Positions 40,815-49,739 are shown, numbered from the stretch's first letter. The stretch: 64,000 nucleotides of DNA from CAZYSK01 sp964649415 (GCA_964649415.1 CAZYSK010000021.1:17708-81707), one strand, 5' to 3'. Notes: generated from the sequence alone by a model not told the origin. Made by a program: numbers and translations.

Positions 40815-43800
40815 ATGGCCAATATACCCAATCCAGTAGGCGGCCGGGCCGCTTGGGAACTGATTGTGGGTGATGCCGAGACGCATCGCTGGGCCCGGAC
40901 CATCGTTCGAAACTGGGGTTTCTTGCTCGTTGCCTTTGTCCTACTAGTTGTATGGCTACCTGCCAGAGGGACAAGCACAGGCACGCAGGTACTCCTCTGG
41001 AACGCCGCGTATTTCGCTTACTTGCTGGTCCTCGAGATCCTGTCCCTGCGGGCCAATAGAGGGCACGTGCAAGCCGCGCAGCTCTATGAGGCCCACCTTT
41101 TCCGCCTCTTCCGGGTTCACTTCAACCTCGCCATGATCGCCATCCTCGCGCTGGTATCGCCATTACCAGCTTCCAGCTACCTCTGGTTCTTCTTCTCGAT
41201 GCCCCTGCTGGCCACCATCGGCTATTCCGGCAGCCTCTCCTCAGTGCTGTTGGTCTATCTGGAAGTCTGCGCGGCTATCTTCCTCCTGACCCTCGCCCAA
41301 GGGGGTCCCCTATCTCTGGCACTGGCTACGATGGCCGCCAAGGACGCCGTCCTGGGCCTGCTGGCCGCGATCCTATACTTCTTCGTCCGCCTATCCCCCA
41401 GGGTGAGAGAACAGAGCACGCTGCTGGAAGCGGCCAGCACCCTCATGCAGGTCCTGGATCGAGACGAGCTCAGCCGGGTGCTGGCCGATGCCGCCAAGGC
41501 CGGAACCCATCACTCAGAGGCAGCCGTCGTCCATCTCCTCGAGGGCCAGGACGACAGGACGCTCGTCCCCAGGGGGTCTTCGCACATCGACCTGAGCACG
41601 TTGGGCCGGTCACTGATGAACGTCGGGGAGGGAATCGCCGGTCACGCCATTGAGAGCCGCAAGACGATCAATGTGGCCAACGCAGACGCAGACGAACGCT
41701 ACCACCGGCTTCCAGAGTCCTTCACGCGAGTCAGGTCTCTCCTTGTCGCTCCCATGTACGTGGGCGACAAAGACGTGGGCACCATCAGCGTACACAGCAG
41801 CAAGAAAGGGGCCTTCAGCAGACGGGACGCGCGGTTCCTGACCGTGCTTGCCGCCCAGGGAGCAGTGGCCATCGCCAACGCCGAGCTCTTTGGCAGCCGG
41901 ACGCGGCAGCGGGAGCAGATAGCCAACGTCTTGGAAGCCAGCCTCTCCTTCCACCTGGATCAGCCGCGCCAGGCACTGCTGGAGGCCATCGCCAGCGCCG
42001 CGTGCGAGTGCTGTGGCTACGGCATGGCGCTCGTCGGCCTGCTGAAGGGGACCACCGATCGGGTCACGGTTGCGGGTGTATCAGGAGTACCTGATGACGC
42101 CGCGCGCAGGCTGATGGGCGAGGGCGTCTCACGCGAGGAACTAAAGCCCCTGCTCCAGGACGATTTCCGCATCAGCCGGTCACACTTCGTCAGGCACGAT
42201 CGCCGTCCCCCATCTGTCGGTCTAGGGCCATACGGCTTCAGCCCAGACCTGGGCCAGCGTCGACCCGGAGAGTGGCACCAGGACGACAGGCTAATCGTGA
42301 CTATTCAGACACAGAGGGAAGAGGTCCTGGGGTACGTCTTCGTCAACGACCCCAAGGATCGACAGTTGCCCTCCCTCGACACCATTCAAGCCCTGGAGAT
42401 CCTGGCCAGCGTGGCGGCTATCGCCATCCAAAACGCCCGCCTGTTCGAGCAGGCTCAGGAAGAGATCATCGAGCGCAAGCGAATGGAAGAGATGCTGGCC
42501 AGGGAGCAGCACCTGTGGCAGACGTTCATGGACAACGTGCCCTACAACACCTACTTCAAGGATTCCGAGAGCCGTTTCATCAAGATCAACCGGTCCCTTG
42601 CCCGTTGGTTCGGTCTTGACGAACCCTCCCAGGCGATAGGCATGACGGACTTCGACTTCTTCACGCAGGAACATGCTCAGCAGGCATACGACGACGAGCA
42701 AGTGGTGATGCGAACCGGCCAGCCTCAGCTGAGCAAGGAGGAGAAAGAGACGTGGCGTGACGGTCACGTGACCTGGGTGATAACAACCAAGATGCCCCTA
42801 TGCGATGAGAAAGGGCGCGTTGTCGGCACGTTTGGCATCTCCAGAGACATCACCCAGCGCAGGCACATGAGGGACGAAATCCGGCGACGTAACCAGGAAC
42901 TGGCCCTACTGAACCAGGTAGGGCAGGCGCTCGGCTCGACCCTCGAACTCGATGAACTGCTGACCACGCTCTTGGATCAGTTGCGTTGTCTCATGAACGT
43001 GACCGCCACGTCGGTCTGGCTGGTCGATCAGGAGACGCAGGACATTGTCTGCCGGCATGCCACCGGCCAGAAGTGCGAGATCGTGCGTGACTGGCGACTG
43101 CGGCCAGGGGAAGGGTTCGTCGGCTGGGCGATTCGCACCGGCAGGAGCCTGGTCGTGCCGGACGCACCGCTGGACGATCGCCACTTCAGAGGCGTGGCCG
43201 ACAAAACTGGAATTGGGATAAGGTCCACGCTTCTCACCCCACTGCGGGTCAAGGATGATGTGATTGGCGTGCTCCAGGTGATGGACACGGAGGCAGGTTG
43301 CTTCGAGGAAGCGGACCTGGACTTCCTGGAATCACTGGCGTCGAGTGCGGCCATTGCCATCGCGAACGCACGGCTGTACGAGGAGACCGATAGGCTACGA
43401 GCCTTCAACCAGGACATCGTGCAAAGCCTGGAGGAGGGGATCATCATCGAGGACGAAGTGGGCCAGATCACCTTCATCAATCCGAAAACCACGCAACTGC
43501 TGGGCTATTCCGCTGAGGAGCTGATCGGCCAGCCTTGTGGGATCACCGTGGCTCCAGAGGAGAGAGATAAGGTCGCGGAAGAAAACGCCAGACGACGCCG
43601 AGGTATCGCCAGCCAGTACGAAACGGTGATGCTGGCCAAGGACGGACGGCGAGTGCCTGTGCTCGTCAGTGCCAAGCCTCTGGAGGAAGACAGGGTGTTC
43701 AAGGGCGTGTTGGCCGTCTATACCGACATCACCGACGCCAAGCGGCGAGAGACGCGCCTGCACGAATACTTGTCCAGCGTGACGAACAACCTGGCGCGGC

Positions 43801-44933
43801 ATACCAGCCTGGAAGGTCTGTACGAGTTCGTCGTCAACGCAGGTGCCAGACTCCTGTCAGCGCGAGATTGCTCCATGTTCCTGGCCGCCGAAGCGGGTGA
43901 CCACGAACGCTATCTCAATCTCGTGGCTACGACCGGGCCATCGGGAGGCAGCCATAGCCTGGAGATCAGCAACACCACCGGTGCCCAGCGCGGGCCGATC
44001 GTTCGCACTGCCCAGACGTGCCGGCCGATCCGCCTGATTGGAGACGATATCTCACGGCATCCACCCTCGAACGAGGACCTCGGGAGAGAGCCGGGGTGGG
44101 ATTCCGACCCCAGGGCCACTCACAGTCTGCTCACGGCGCCTATGTGTCTGCCTGACGGACGGCTCGTCGGCGTTCTGGTGGCGCGGGATACAGACGTCGC
44201 CGGTGGCTTCTCGGAATTGGACGAGGAATTGCTGTACACACTGGCTACCGACGCGGCAGCCGGGATTGAGCGCGTCACGGATGTAGACAGGGTCCGCGAC
44301 GAGGCGATTCGTGCCGAGCGAAAGCGCCTCGAGGCCGACCTCCACGAGGCGATAAATATGCTCGCCACCGGCGTACGATGGGAGGCCGAGATCCTCTCCG
44401 ACGAGATCAACCGCGGCAATCTGGACGAGGCGCGCCACGCTCTGACGAGGTTGCAATTGGCGCGCACGCGTACCTCCACCGATCTGCGCTACATACTCGA
44501 AGACCTGCGCGACCCCACCTTGGAGCGAGAAGGTTTACTCGCCGCACTGAAGAAACGGGCAGACCTGATCGGGCATGGCTGCATCCAGGTACACGGGGAC
44601 GCGTGGGAGCCGCTACCTCCGGAAACCGAGGGTATACTCTACCGGGTTGGACAGGAGGCGATGGACAACGCGGTCAAGCATTCCGGCGTTATGGAGAACC
44701 CCGGCATCCGGATCGACGTCATGGTCGAACGAACCGATAGTCTGGCCAGGCTCTGTGTATGCGACGATGGCGTGGGGTTCGGCGTAGAGGAGGTCCTGAC
44801 CCAGCGGCACAAATGGGGCCTGCGGCGGCTTCGCGACACGTTACACCAGATGGGAGGGAGGTTGGCGCTTGATTCCGCGCCAGGCAGAGGAACGACTGTC
44901 TGCGCAACGGTCAATCTTGCTAAGGCCGGCTAG
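40815..44933 (+). CDS. Multi-domain membrane sensor histidine kinase (GAF/PAS, NarL type)
   Basis: 1372 residues. About six membrane helices (32-193) are followed by GAF1 (202-355), GAF2 (370-545), PAS1 (566-680, ending FGISRDITQRR), GAF3 (695-860), PAS2 (862-972), GAF4 (984-1145), a HisKA_3-like dimerisation helix (ERKRLEADLHEAINML, His near 1177) and a HATPase domain with N box YRVGQEAMDNAVKHSG (about 1275) and CDDGVGFG (about 1315). NarL-type kinases phosphorylate a LuxR/NarL regulator, and one follows 73 bases downstream. The DHp motif has Glu after His where most members have Asp. Four GAF domains suggest integration of several small ligands or redox/light signals. The start follows GAGGGAAAC. 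Confidence 0.94.
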   Translation: MANIPNPVGGRAAWELIVGDAETHRWARTIVRNWGFLLVAFVLLVVWLPARGTSTGTQVLLWNAAYFAYLLVLEILSLRANRGHVQAAQLYEAHLFRLFRVHFNLAMIAILALVSPLPASSYLWFFFSMPLLATIGYSGSLSSVLLVYLEVCAAIFLLTLAQGGPLSLALATMAAKDAVLGLLAAILYFFVRLSPRVREQSTLLEAASTLMQVLDRDELSRVLADAAKAGTHHSEAAVVHLLEGQDDRTLVPRGSSHIDLSTLGRSLMNVGEGIAGHAIESRKTINVANADADERYHRLPESFTRVRSLLVAPMYVGDKDVGTISVHSSKKGAFSRRDARFLTVLAAQGAVAIANAELFGSRTRQREQIANVLEASLSFHLDQPRQALLEAIASAACECCGYGMALVGLLKGTTDRVTVAGVSGVPDDAARRLMGEGVSREELKPLLQDDFRISRSHFVRHDRRPPSVGLGPYGFSPDLGQRRPGEWHQDDRLIVTIQTQREEVLGYVFVNDPKDRQLPSLDTIQALEILASVAAIAIQNARLFEQAQEEIIERKRMEEMLAREQHLWQTFMDNVPYNTYFKDSESRFIKINRSLARWFGLDEPSQAIGMTDFDFFTQEHAQQAYDDEQVVMRTGQPQLSKEEKETWRDGHVTWVITTKMPLCDEKGRVVGTFGISRDITQRRHMRDEIRRRNQELALLNQVGQALGSTLELDELLTTLLDQLRCLMNVTATSVWLVDQETQDIVCRHATGQKCEIVRDWRLRPGEGFVGWAIRTGRSLVVPDAPLDDRHFRGVADKTGIGIRSTLLTPLRVKDDVIGVLQVMDTEAGCFEEADLDFLESLASSAAIAIANARLYEETDRLRAFNQDIVQSLEEGIIIEDEVGQITFINPKTTQLLGYSAEELIGQPCGITVAPEERDKVAEENARRRRGIASQYETVMLAKDGRRVPVLVSAKPLEEDRVFKGVLAVYTDITDAKRRETRLHEYLSSVTNNLARHTSLEGLYEFVVNAGARLLSARDCSMFLAAEAGDHERYLNLVATTGPSGGSHSLEISNTTGAQRGPIVRTAQTCRPIRLIGDDISRHPPSNEDLGREPGWDSDPRATHSLLTAPMCLPDGRLVGVLVARDTDVAGGFSELDEELLYTLATDAAAGIERVTDVDRVRDEAIRAERKRLEADLHEAINMLATGVRWEAEILSDEINRGNLDEARHALTRLQLARTRTSTDLRYILEDLRDPTLEREGLLAALKKRADLIGHGCIQVHGDAWEPLPPETEGILYRVGQEAMDNAVKHSGVMENPGIRIDVMVERTDSLARLCVCDDGVGFGVEEVLTQRHKWGLRRLRDTLHQMGGRLALDSAPGRGTTVCATVNLAKAG

Positions 44934-45006
44934 TTTGCACGTGATGATAGCCAAGCAACAACCCATTCATACATATAATCAGTCCCACATCAAAGGAGGT
45001 GAAGAA

Positions 45007-45624
45007 GTGGCTGGAATCATCCGAGTCCTGGTGGCAGACGACACCGATATCGCTCGGGAGGGGATGAGGCGCATCCTGACAAAGGAGGAGGATATTGAAG
45101 TCATCGGCGAGGGAGCTTCCATTAGCGAAGCCGTGCAGAAAGTGCACGAACTGCACCCCGATGTCTTGCTGCTTGATCTAAAGTGGTTCACAGACGAGAA
45201 GGCAGGTATCGAGGCAATTCGCCGTCTCACCAGCGAGGTCCCTGAGACGAAGATCGTCGCCATCACCGTCTACCCGCACCTTATCGAGTTGGCAAAAGCT
45301 GCCGGTGCTTTGGCTGCTATCCCAAAGGAAATCCCCAAGCAACAACTGGTCAACGAGATCCGCGGCGTCCACAAACTGCCGCCCCCACCTGCCCCCCCAA
45401 CCCCGGAAGCTCCTGTAGAGGAGCTCACCGGACGCGAGTTGGAAGTACTGGCCTTGCTGGCCAAGGGCAAGACGGACAGGGAGATCGCAGCGGCGCTGAA
45501 TATCGCCGCGAGCACGGCCAAGAATCACGTCAGCCACATCCTGGCCAAACTGAATGTGTCGAATAGGGCCGGCGCAGTCGCCCTGGGTTACGAGCTTAGG
45601 CTCTTGCACACAGAGTCAGCGTAG
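45007..45624 (+). CDS. NarL/LuxR-family response regulator
   Basis: 205 residues. Receiver domain (1-120): acid pair in VLVADDTD, phosphorylation Asp in DVLLLDLKW, Thr in IVAITVYPH, Lys in AIPKEIPK. A Pro-rich linker (PPPPAPPTPEAP) leads to a LuxR-type HTH (about 140-205, LTGRELEVLALLAKGKTDREIAAALNIAASTAKNHV). A full AAAGGAGGT lies six bases before the GTG at 45007, which fixes the start. Certainly the partner of the upstream kinase. The DLKWFTDEKAG loop is longer than usual. Confidence 0.95.
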   Translation: MAGIIRVLVADDTDIAREGMRRILTKEEDIEVIGEGASISEAVQKVHELHPDVLLLDLKWFTDEKAGIEAIRRLTSEVPETKIVAITVYPHLIELAKAAGALAAIPKEIPKQQLVNEIRGVHKLPPPPAPPTPEAPVEELTGRELEVLALLAKGKTDREIAAALNIAASTAKNHVSHILAKLNVSNRAGAVALGYELRLLHTESA

Positions 45625-45642
45625 CACCCATCCGCGCAAGAA

Positions 45643-45675
45643 GAAACCAGGTTTTCCGGAAAAAAACCTGGTTTC
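45643..45675. repeat. GAAACCAGG palindrome
   Basis: GAAACCAGGTTTT, CCGG, AAAAAACCTGGTTTC, 18 bases after the response-regulator stop, in a convergent gene interval. Confidence 0.85.
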
Positions 45676-45694
45676 AAAGGGCAGCAGCAACACG

Positions 45695-45721
45695 AAAAGC
45701 CCCGGCTCATAGAGCCGGGGC
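45695..45721 (-). terminator. Terminator of the thioesterase gene
   Basis: GCCCCGGCTC and GAGCCGGGGC form a ten-pair stem with an ATA loop; on the minus strand TTTT (45698-45695) follows, a good intrinsic terminator for the gene ending at 45807. On the plus strand it may also stop the response-regulator transcript. Confidence 0.75.
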
Positions 45722-45806
45722 CTTCGATTTGCACCCGACAAGTGTCCCTGCGCCTCTGCGCCCTTGCGTCTCTGCGTTGAAAACGCCCCTTCCACCTAAT
45801 AGCCCG

Positions 45807-46271
45807 CTATTCGTACACCCGCCAATACGGCTTCTCCGCCTCCCATCGCTCGCCGAACTCCTCCGGCACGTTCGCCACGACGCCCTCGCACTCGGCCGTC
45901 ACTGTGCCGTCCGGAAGGCGGATCTCGCCCGCCACCCGCGCGCCCATGCCGCTCATGCGTTCCACCCACCCCACCGCCGTCAACGGGGTCTCCGTCGGCG
46001 TCGGGCGGCGGTAACGCACAGTGAGCCGCAGCGTCGCCATCAACGCGTCGTCTGATCCGTGCAGCAGTACCGCCCGCCCCGAGACCTCGTCCAGGATAGC
46101 GGACACGATGCCCCCGTGGACCACGCCGGGGTAGCCTTGGTACTCGTCCGGCACGCTGATCTCGGCCCGCACCTGCTCGGCCTCGGTGTCCTCGTAGAAC
46201 GCCAGCTTCAGCCCGACCGGGTTCTGGAGGCCACACACGAAACACATCCGGGAGTTGCGTTGCTTGTTCAT
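45807..46271 (-). CDS. PaaI-type hotdog thioesterase
   Basis: 154 residues of the hotdog fold. The catalytic helix region is YPGVVHGGIVSAILDEVSG (HGG-x6-DE pattern), followed by the strands ATLRLTVRYRRPTP and GEIRLPDGTVTAECEGV. An N-terminal CFVCGLQNPVGLKL block resembles that of acyl-CoA thioesterases of the YiiD/PaaI group. Likely hydrolyses acyl-CoA; the substrate is unknown. Confidence 0.9.
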   Translation of the reverse strand: MNKQRNSRMCFVCGLQNPVGLKLAFYEDTEAEQVRAEISVPDEYQGYPGVVHGGIVSAILDEVSGRAVLLHGSDDALMATLRLTVRYRRPTPTETPLTAVGWVERMSGMGARVAGEIRLPDGTVTAECEGVVANVPEEFGERWEAEKPYWRVYE

Positions 46272-46302
46272 AGCGGATGCTCCCCTTGGTCCTAGATCAA
46301 CA

Positions 46303-46413
46303 GTTATTACTCAGGTGGGACGCACTTCTTGGCTCGAAGACAGCGTCCGTAAGTCCTGGAAGTCGAATTCTCGAACAAAAACCAAGTGCGTCCCACCTTG
46401 GCTCAGCAGTAAC
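46303..46413. mobile_element. MITE-like element with inverted terminal repeats
   Basis: The 111-base segment begins GTTATTACTCAGGTGGGACG and ends as an imperfect inverted copy. Inside the ends are GGTGGGACGCACTT (46314-46327) and AAGTGCGTCCCACC (46384-46397), a perfect 14-base inverted repeat. No coding capacity. It lies between the thioesterase start and the dihydropyrimidine dehydrogenase end. Confidence 0.6.
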
Positions 46414-46435
46414 GATCAACACAGAATGCCTGGGC

Positions 46436-47521
46436 TCAGGTGATTGCCAAAGCGCGCACGGGGCAGCGCGTGACACACAGCCCGCAGCCACAGCACGCTT
46501 CCGGCGTGAGCACGGCCTTCCCGTCCACCACGTGGATCGCGTCGTAGACGCAGCTAGTCTCGCACAGGCCGCAGCCGGTGCACGCGTCCACGTCCAAATC
46601 GGGCGGCACGTGGACCGTGCGGAAGTCCCGCTCCTCCCAGCGGCGGATCGCAAGCCCCTGGACGTCCGCCACCGAGCCGTAGCCATGCCCGTCCAGCCAC
46701 GCCCCAATCTGGCGGGCGATCTTGCCGAACACCGCCGGCCCCTTGAGGATGGCCGCGGTGCACACCCCCACAGCCGCCGCGCCGGCCATGAAGAACTCGA
46801 TCGCGTCCGTGCCCTTACTGACACCGCCCACGCCGATAATCGGCAGGTCCACCGCCCGCGCCACGTCGAAGACGCAGCGCAGCGCCAGCGGCTTCAGCGC
46901 CGGGCCGGAGAGCCACCCATAGCCCTCCTGGCTGCCCATGAGCAGCCGCCCGCTCTCCACGTCCACCCCCAGGCACGGCCCGAAGGAGTTGACGGCCACG
47001 ATGCCGTCCGCGCCCGCCTCGGCCGCCGCCTGTGCTGCCGCCCGCATATCCCGGAAGGGGCTCAGCTTGACGAAGACCGGCACGTCCACCGCGTCCTTGG
47101 CGGCGCGGATGGCCTGCATCATCGGCGTCGGGTCGTCGCCGATGTAGTGGGTGGATAGCTCCAGCGCGTCGGCGAAGGGGCGCACCCGGGGCGCTAGCGC
47201 CGCGATCTCCTCGGCCGTGTAGCCCAGGCTGATGAGCAGCGGCACGCCCGCCTCCCTGGCCACCGGGTACTCGCGCTCGATGAACTGCTCCACCGGCAGC
47301 TCCGACCACAGCTCCGTGTTCAGGAAGCCGCCGGAGACCTGGGCCATGTTCGGCGTGGGCACCACGGCAGGCCGCACCGACACCGTCTTGGAGACGATGC
47401 CCCCCGCCCCACCCTCGGCGCACGCCCGCATCGCCTCCCCGTTCCACCCCGGCGGCCCCGCAGCGGGCATCACCGGGTTAGGAAAGCGAAGCCCACACAC
47501 CTCAACCGCAAGATCAGCCAT
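46436..47521 (-). CDS. PreA-like dihydropyrimidine dehydrogenase / dihydroorotate-dehydrogenase family protein
   Basis: 361 residues. The first 300 are an FMN TIM barrel: NPVMPAAGPPGWNG, GGAGGIVSKTVS, VFVKLSPF, DGIVAVNSFG, IIGVGGVSKGTDAIEFFMAGA and VGVCTAAILKGP. The C-terminus has two [4Fe-4S] motifs, CTGCGLCETSC and CCGCGLCVTRC. This is the architecture of PreA, which reduces uracil or thymine with PreT, or of the catalytic half of eukaryotic dihydropyrimidine dehydrogenase. No PreT gene is seen. It lies 130 bases downstream of the second permease gene of the BMP-type importer and so is probably in the same transcript. GGAGGGG precedes the ATG at 47521. Confidence 0.87.
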   Translation of the reverse strand: MADLAVEVCGLRFPNPVMPAAGPPGWNGEAMRACAEGGAGGIVSKTVSVRPAVVPTPNMAQVSGGFLNTELWSELPVEQFIEREYPVAREAGVPLLISLGYTAEEIAALAPRVRPFADALELSTHYIGDDPTPMMQAIRAAKDAVDVPVFVKLSPFRDMRAAAQAAAEAGADGIVAVNSFGPCLGVDVESGRLLMGSQEGYGWLSGPALKPLALRCVFDVARAVDLPIIGVGGVSKGTDAIEFFMAGAAAVGVCTAAILKGPAVFGKIARQIGAWLDGHGYGSVADVQGLAIRRWEERDFRTVHVPPDLDVDACTGCGLCETSCVYDAIHVVDGKAVLTPEACCGCGLCVTRCPVRALAIT

Positions 47522-47542
47522 CCCCCCTCCCCTCCTCGGACC

Positions 47543-47640
47543 GCGGGCATCCTGCCCGCATGCCTGCCCCCGCCCACCGGACCGCGGGCATCCTGCCCGC
47601 ATGCTCGCCTCCACACCGGACCGCGGGCATCCCTGCCCGC
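47543..47640. repeat. Three GCGGGCATCCTGCCCGC hairpins
   Basis: Seven-pair hairpins at 47543-47559, 47584-47600 and 47623-47640 (one extra C in the loop of the third), each with GGACC before and ATGC after. They lie between the second permease gene and the PreA-like gene. A variant with both arms changed lies at 49715-49731. Confidence 0.88.
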
Positions 47641-47652
47641 ATGCCCTACCCC

Positions 47653-48633
47653 CTACTCCTGCACAAACGGCCTGCCCAGCCCTCCTGGCGACCGCCCGCG
47701 GATGGTCCGGTCGATGCGCCGTGCCAGGCGCGTGGGCAAGAGCGCCAACAGGCGATCCACACCCTCGCTGCTCAGCAGCAGCAGCGCGAAGATCATCAGC
47801 GCGAACGGTGCGGAGGAGAAGATCTGCGTCGGCACGTTGGCGAAGGCCGGGTTGCGCTGCAGGATGCTCCCCAGCGCCTTGAGCAGGCCGAAGAGATACG
47901 ACCCCGCCGCCACCCGCCACGGGTTCCACCCGCCGAATATGACGATCGCCAGCGCGATCCAGCCGATGCCGTACGTGTGACGATGGCTCCAGCCCAGCTT
48001 GATGCTCAACGAATACGAGGCCCCCGCCAGCCCCACCAGTGCACCACCGACCACCGTGTAGACGTAGCGCAGCCGGTCGACGTCCACCCCTCGGGCGAAG
48101 GCCGACTCCGGCCGCTCCCCCACACCTTGCAGCTTCAGCCCTGGCTGGGTCTTGTACATCCACCACCAGGCGACCACCACGGACACCATACTCAGGTAGA
48201 CGAGCAGGTTGTGGTCGAACAGGATCGGCCCCAGAACCGGGATGTCCGAGAGATAGGGAATCGGCGCGTGGGGAACCGATGGGCCGGGCTTGCGGACGAA
48301 GGGATTGCCCAGGAAATCCGCCAGCTCCGTGCACAACATCGTCAGCACGAATCCGACAGCCACCTGTTCCTGGCGCAGCGTGATACTGGCGAAGGCGATG
48401 ACAAGCGCGATCAATGCGCCCACTGCCATGCCGGCCAGGACACCCAGCGCCGCGCTGCCGGTGGTGAAGGCCACAGCGAAGCCCGCCATGGCCGAGAGTG
48501 CGATAGAGCCATCCAGCGAGAGATTGATAACCCCGCTCTTCTCCGAAACCGTCTCGCCGATGGACGCGAACACCACCGGCGTCGCGGCGGCCACAAGGGA
48601 GGAGAGAGTCTGGATCAGGAAGCCACCGTCCAT
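47653..48633 (-). CDS. ABC transporter permease (BMP/nucleoside type), second
   Basis: 326 residues with 8-10 membrane helices. FASIGETVSEKSGVINLSLDGSIALSAMAGF is the typical N-terminal signature of the branched-chain/BMP-type permeases (the usual GxxVNxxxEG block in variant form). YTVVGGALVGLAGASYSL and IALAIVIFGGWNPWRVAAGSYLFGLL are the cytoplasmic coupling region. ATG overlaps the stop of the first permease gene in TGATG, so translation is coupled. Confidence 0.92.
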   Translation of the reverse strand: MDGGFLIQTLSSLVAAATPVVFASIGETVSEKSGVINLSLDGSIALSAMAGFAVAFTTGSAALGVLAGMAVGALIALVIAFASITLRQEQVAVGFVLTMLCTELADFLGNPFVRKPGPSVPHAPIPYLSDIPVLGPILFDHNLLVYLSMVSVVVAWWWMYKTQPGLKLQGVGERPESAFARGVDVDRLRYVYTVVGGALVGLAGASYSLSIKLGWSHRHTYGIGWIALAIVIFGGWNPWRVAAGSYLFGLLKALGSILQRNPAFANVPTQIFSSAPFALMIFALLLLSSEGVDRLLALLPTRLARRIDRTIRGRSPGGLGRPFVQE

Positions 48634-49691
48634 CAGCTTGCCTCCCCCGCGCCCAGGCGGGCCTGTCGCCGCGCCAGGAGCGCCCGCAGGCCGCCCACGA
48701 TCATCACCGCCAGCACCACCGAGGCCTCCAGCACGCCCCCCAGCGAAGAATCCAGGTGCATGTTGAGCTCCAGCCGGGGACTGCCGACGCCCACGGCGGC
48801 GAAGAACAGGGCGATAAGGGGCACCCACTGCGGTTGGTAGCTCGCCAGGAGCGCGACCAAGAGCCCCAGGTAGCCCTGCCCGCCGGAGATCTCCGGGATC
48901 ATCCGCCCGTAGCGCGCCGAGCAGCGAATCGCGCCGGCCAGCCCGGCCAGCGCTCCACACACGGAGAAGGCCGTGAGCAGGCGGGGCGTGGAGGGCACGC
49001 CCAACATGAAGGCCGAGCGGAAGCTCTTCCCCAACGCTTTCAGCTCCAACCCCCAGCGCGTCCCGCGCAGCAGGAAATAGGCCATCGCCACCGCCACCAG
49101 GGCCAGGATCACCGCCAGCGGCGCGACCCGCAGGTTGCCCAGGCGCGGCATCCAGGCCGGGTCAGGGAAGGGGTCGGTGCCGCTCATCGTCGCGCCGTCA
49201 GCCGGCTTCCAGGGATTGAAGATGAGCCAAATCGCCAGCCCCTGCGCCACGTAGTTCAGGCCCAGGCCCCCGAAAATCTCGTGCACCTTGCCGTACACCT
49301 TGAGCAGGCCCGCCGCCATGCCCCAAAGCGCCCCACCCAACATCCCCGCCAGGACCATGAGCGTCAACACCGGTACCTGCGGCCAGGGCAGGCTGCGCGC
49401 CACCCAGGTGGCGAAAACCGCCCCCAGGATAATCTGCCCCTCCACGCCTACGTTCCACTGCCCCGCCGTGAACGTGATGCTCATCCCCACGCCGCACAGA
49501 ATCAAGGGCACACATGCAGCGACGACGTCGGCGATCTTCTCCGGGCTCTCAAACGCTCCCGACAGGATATTGCGATACGCCTCCCACGGCGGCGCGCCGA
49601 CCGCGATCAGGATCAGCGTGGTGAACAGAAGCGCCAGGAGAATAGGAGCCAGCGATAGAAGGATGTTGATCAGTCTCGATTTGCCATTCAT
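48633..49691 (-). CDS. ABC transporter permease (BMP/nucleoside type), first
   Basis: About 352 residues with about ten membrane helices. LCGVGMSITFTAGQWNVGVEGQIILGAVFATW is the family signature (FTAGxxNxGxEGQ). KVYGKVHEIFGGLGLNYVAQGL and CGALAGLAGAIRCSARYGRMIPEISGGQGYLGLLVALLASYQP fit the coupling helix region. Partner of the following permease in a heterodimer. The start at 49691 is chosen for MNGKSRLINILLSLAP. Confidence 0.93.
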   Translation of the reverse strand: MNGKSRLINILLSLAPILLALLFTTLILIAVGAPPWEAYRNILSGAFESPEKIADVVAACVPLILCGVGMSITFTAGQWNVGVEGQIILGAVFATWVARSLPWPQVPVLTLMVLAGMLGGALWGMAAGLLKVYGKVHEIFGGLGLNYVAQGLAIWLIFNPWKPADGATMSGTDPFPDPAWMPRLGNLRVAPLAVILALVAVAMAYFLLRGTRWGLELKALGKSFRSAFMLGVPSTPRLLTAFSVCGALAGLAGAIRCSARYGRMIPEISGGQGYLGLLVALLASYQPQWVPLIALFFAAVGVGSPRLELNMHLDSSLGGVLEASVVLAVMIVGGLRALLARRQARLGAGEAS

Positions 49692-49714
49692 TGCAACCTG
49701 CTCAGCTCCGGACC

Positions 49715-49731
49715 GCGGCCATCCTGGCCGC
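49715..49731. repeat. GCGGCCATCCTGGCCGC hairpin
   Basis: Same 7 + 3 + 7 architecture and flanks as the hairpins at 47543-47640, but two arm positions differ and the opposite arm differs to match. It lies between the ATPase and the first permease. Confidence 0.85.
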
Positions 49732-49739
49732 ATGGCATA

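Noticed and set aside
40619..40873. 84-codon frame in the interval before the sensor kinase
   Set aside because: It overlaps the kinase start in another frame, has no ribosome site and no recognisable motif.
46290..46420. T-box or other amino-acid riboswitch in the inverted-repeat segment
   Set aside because: No T-box sequence or specifier loop is visible, the segment does not precede an amino-acid gene, and the symmetric ends fit a small mobile element better.
47522..48334. Upstream extension of the PreA-like frame, giving a 632-residue fusion
   Set aside because: The extension overlaps the permease gene on the same strand in another frame and is Arg/Gly/Ala-rich. The ATG at 47521 with a strong GGAGGGG site gives the family N-terminus.
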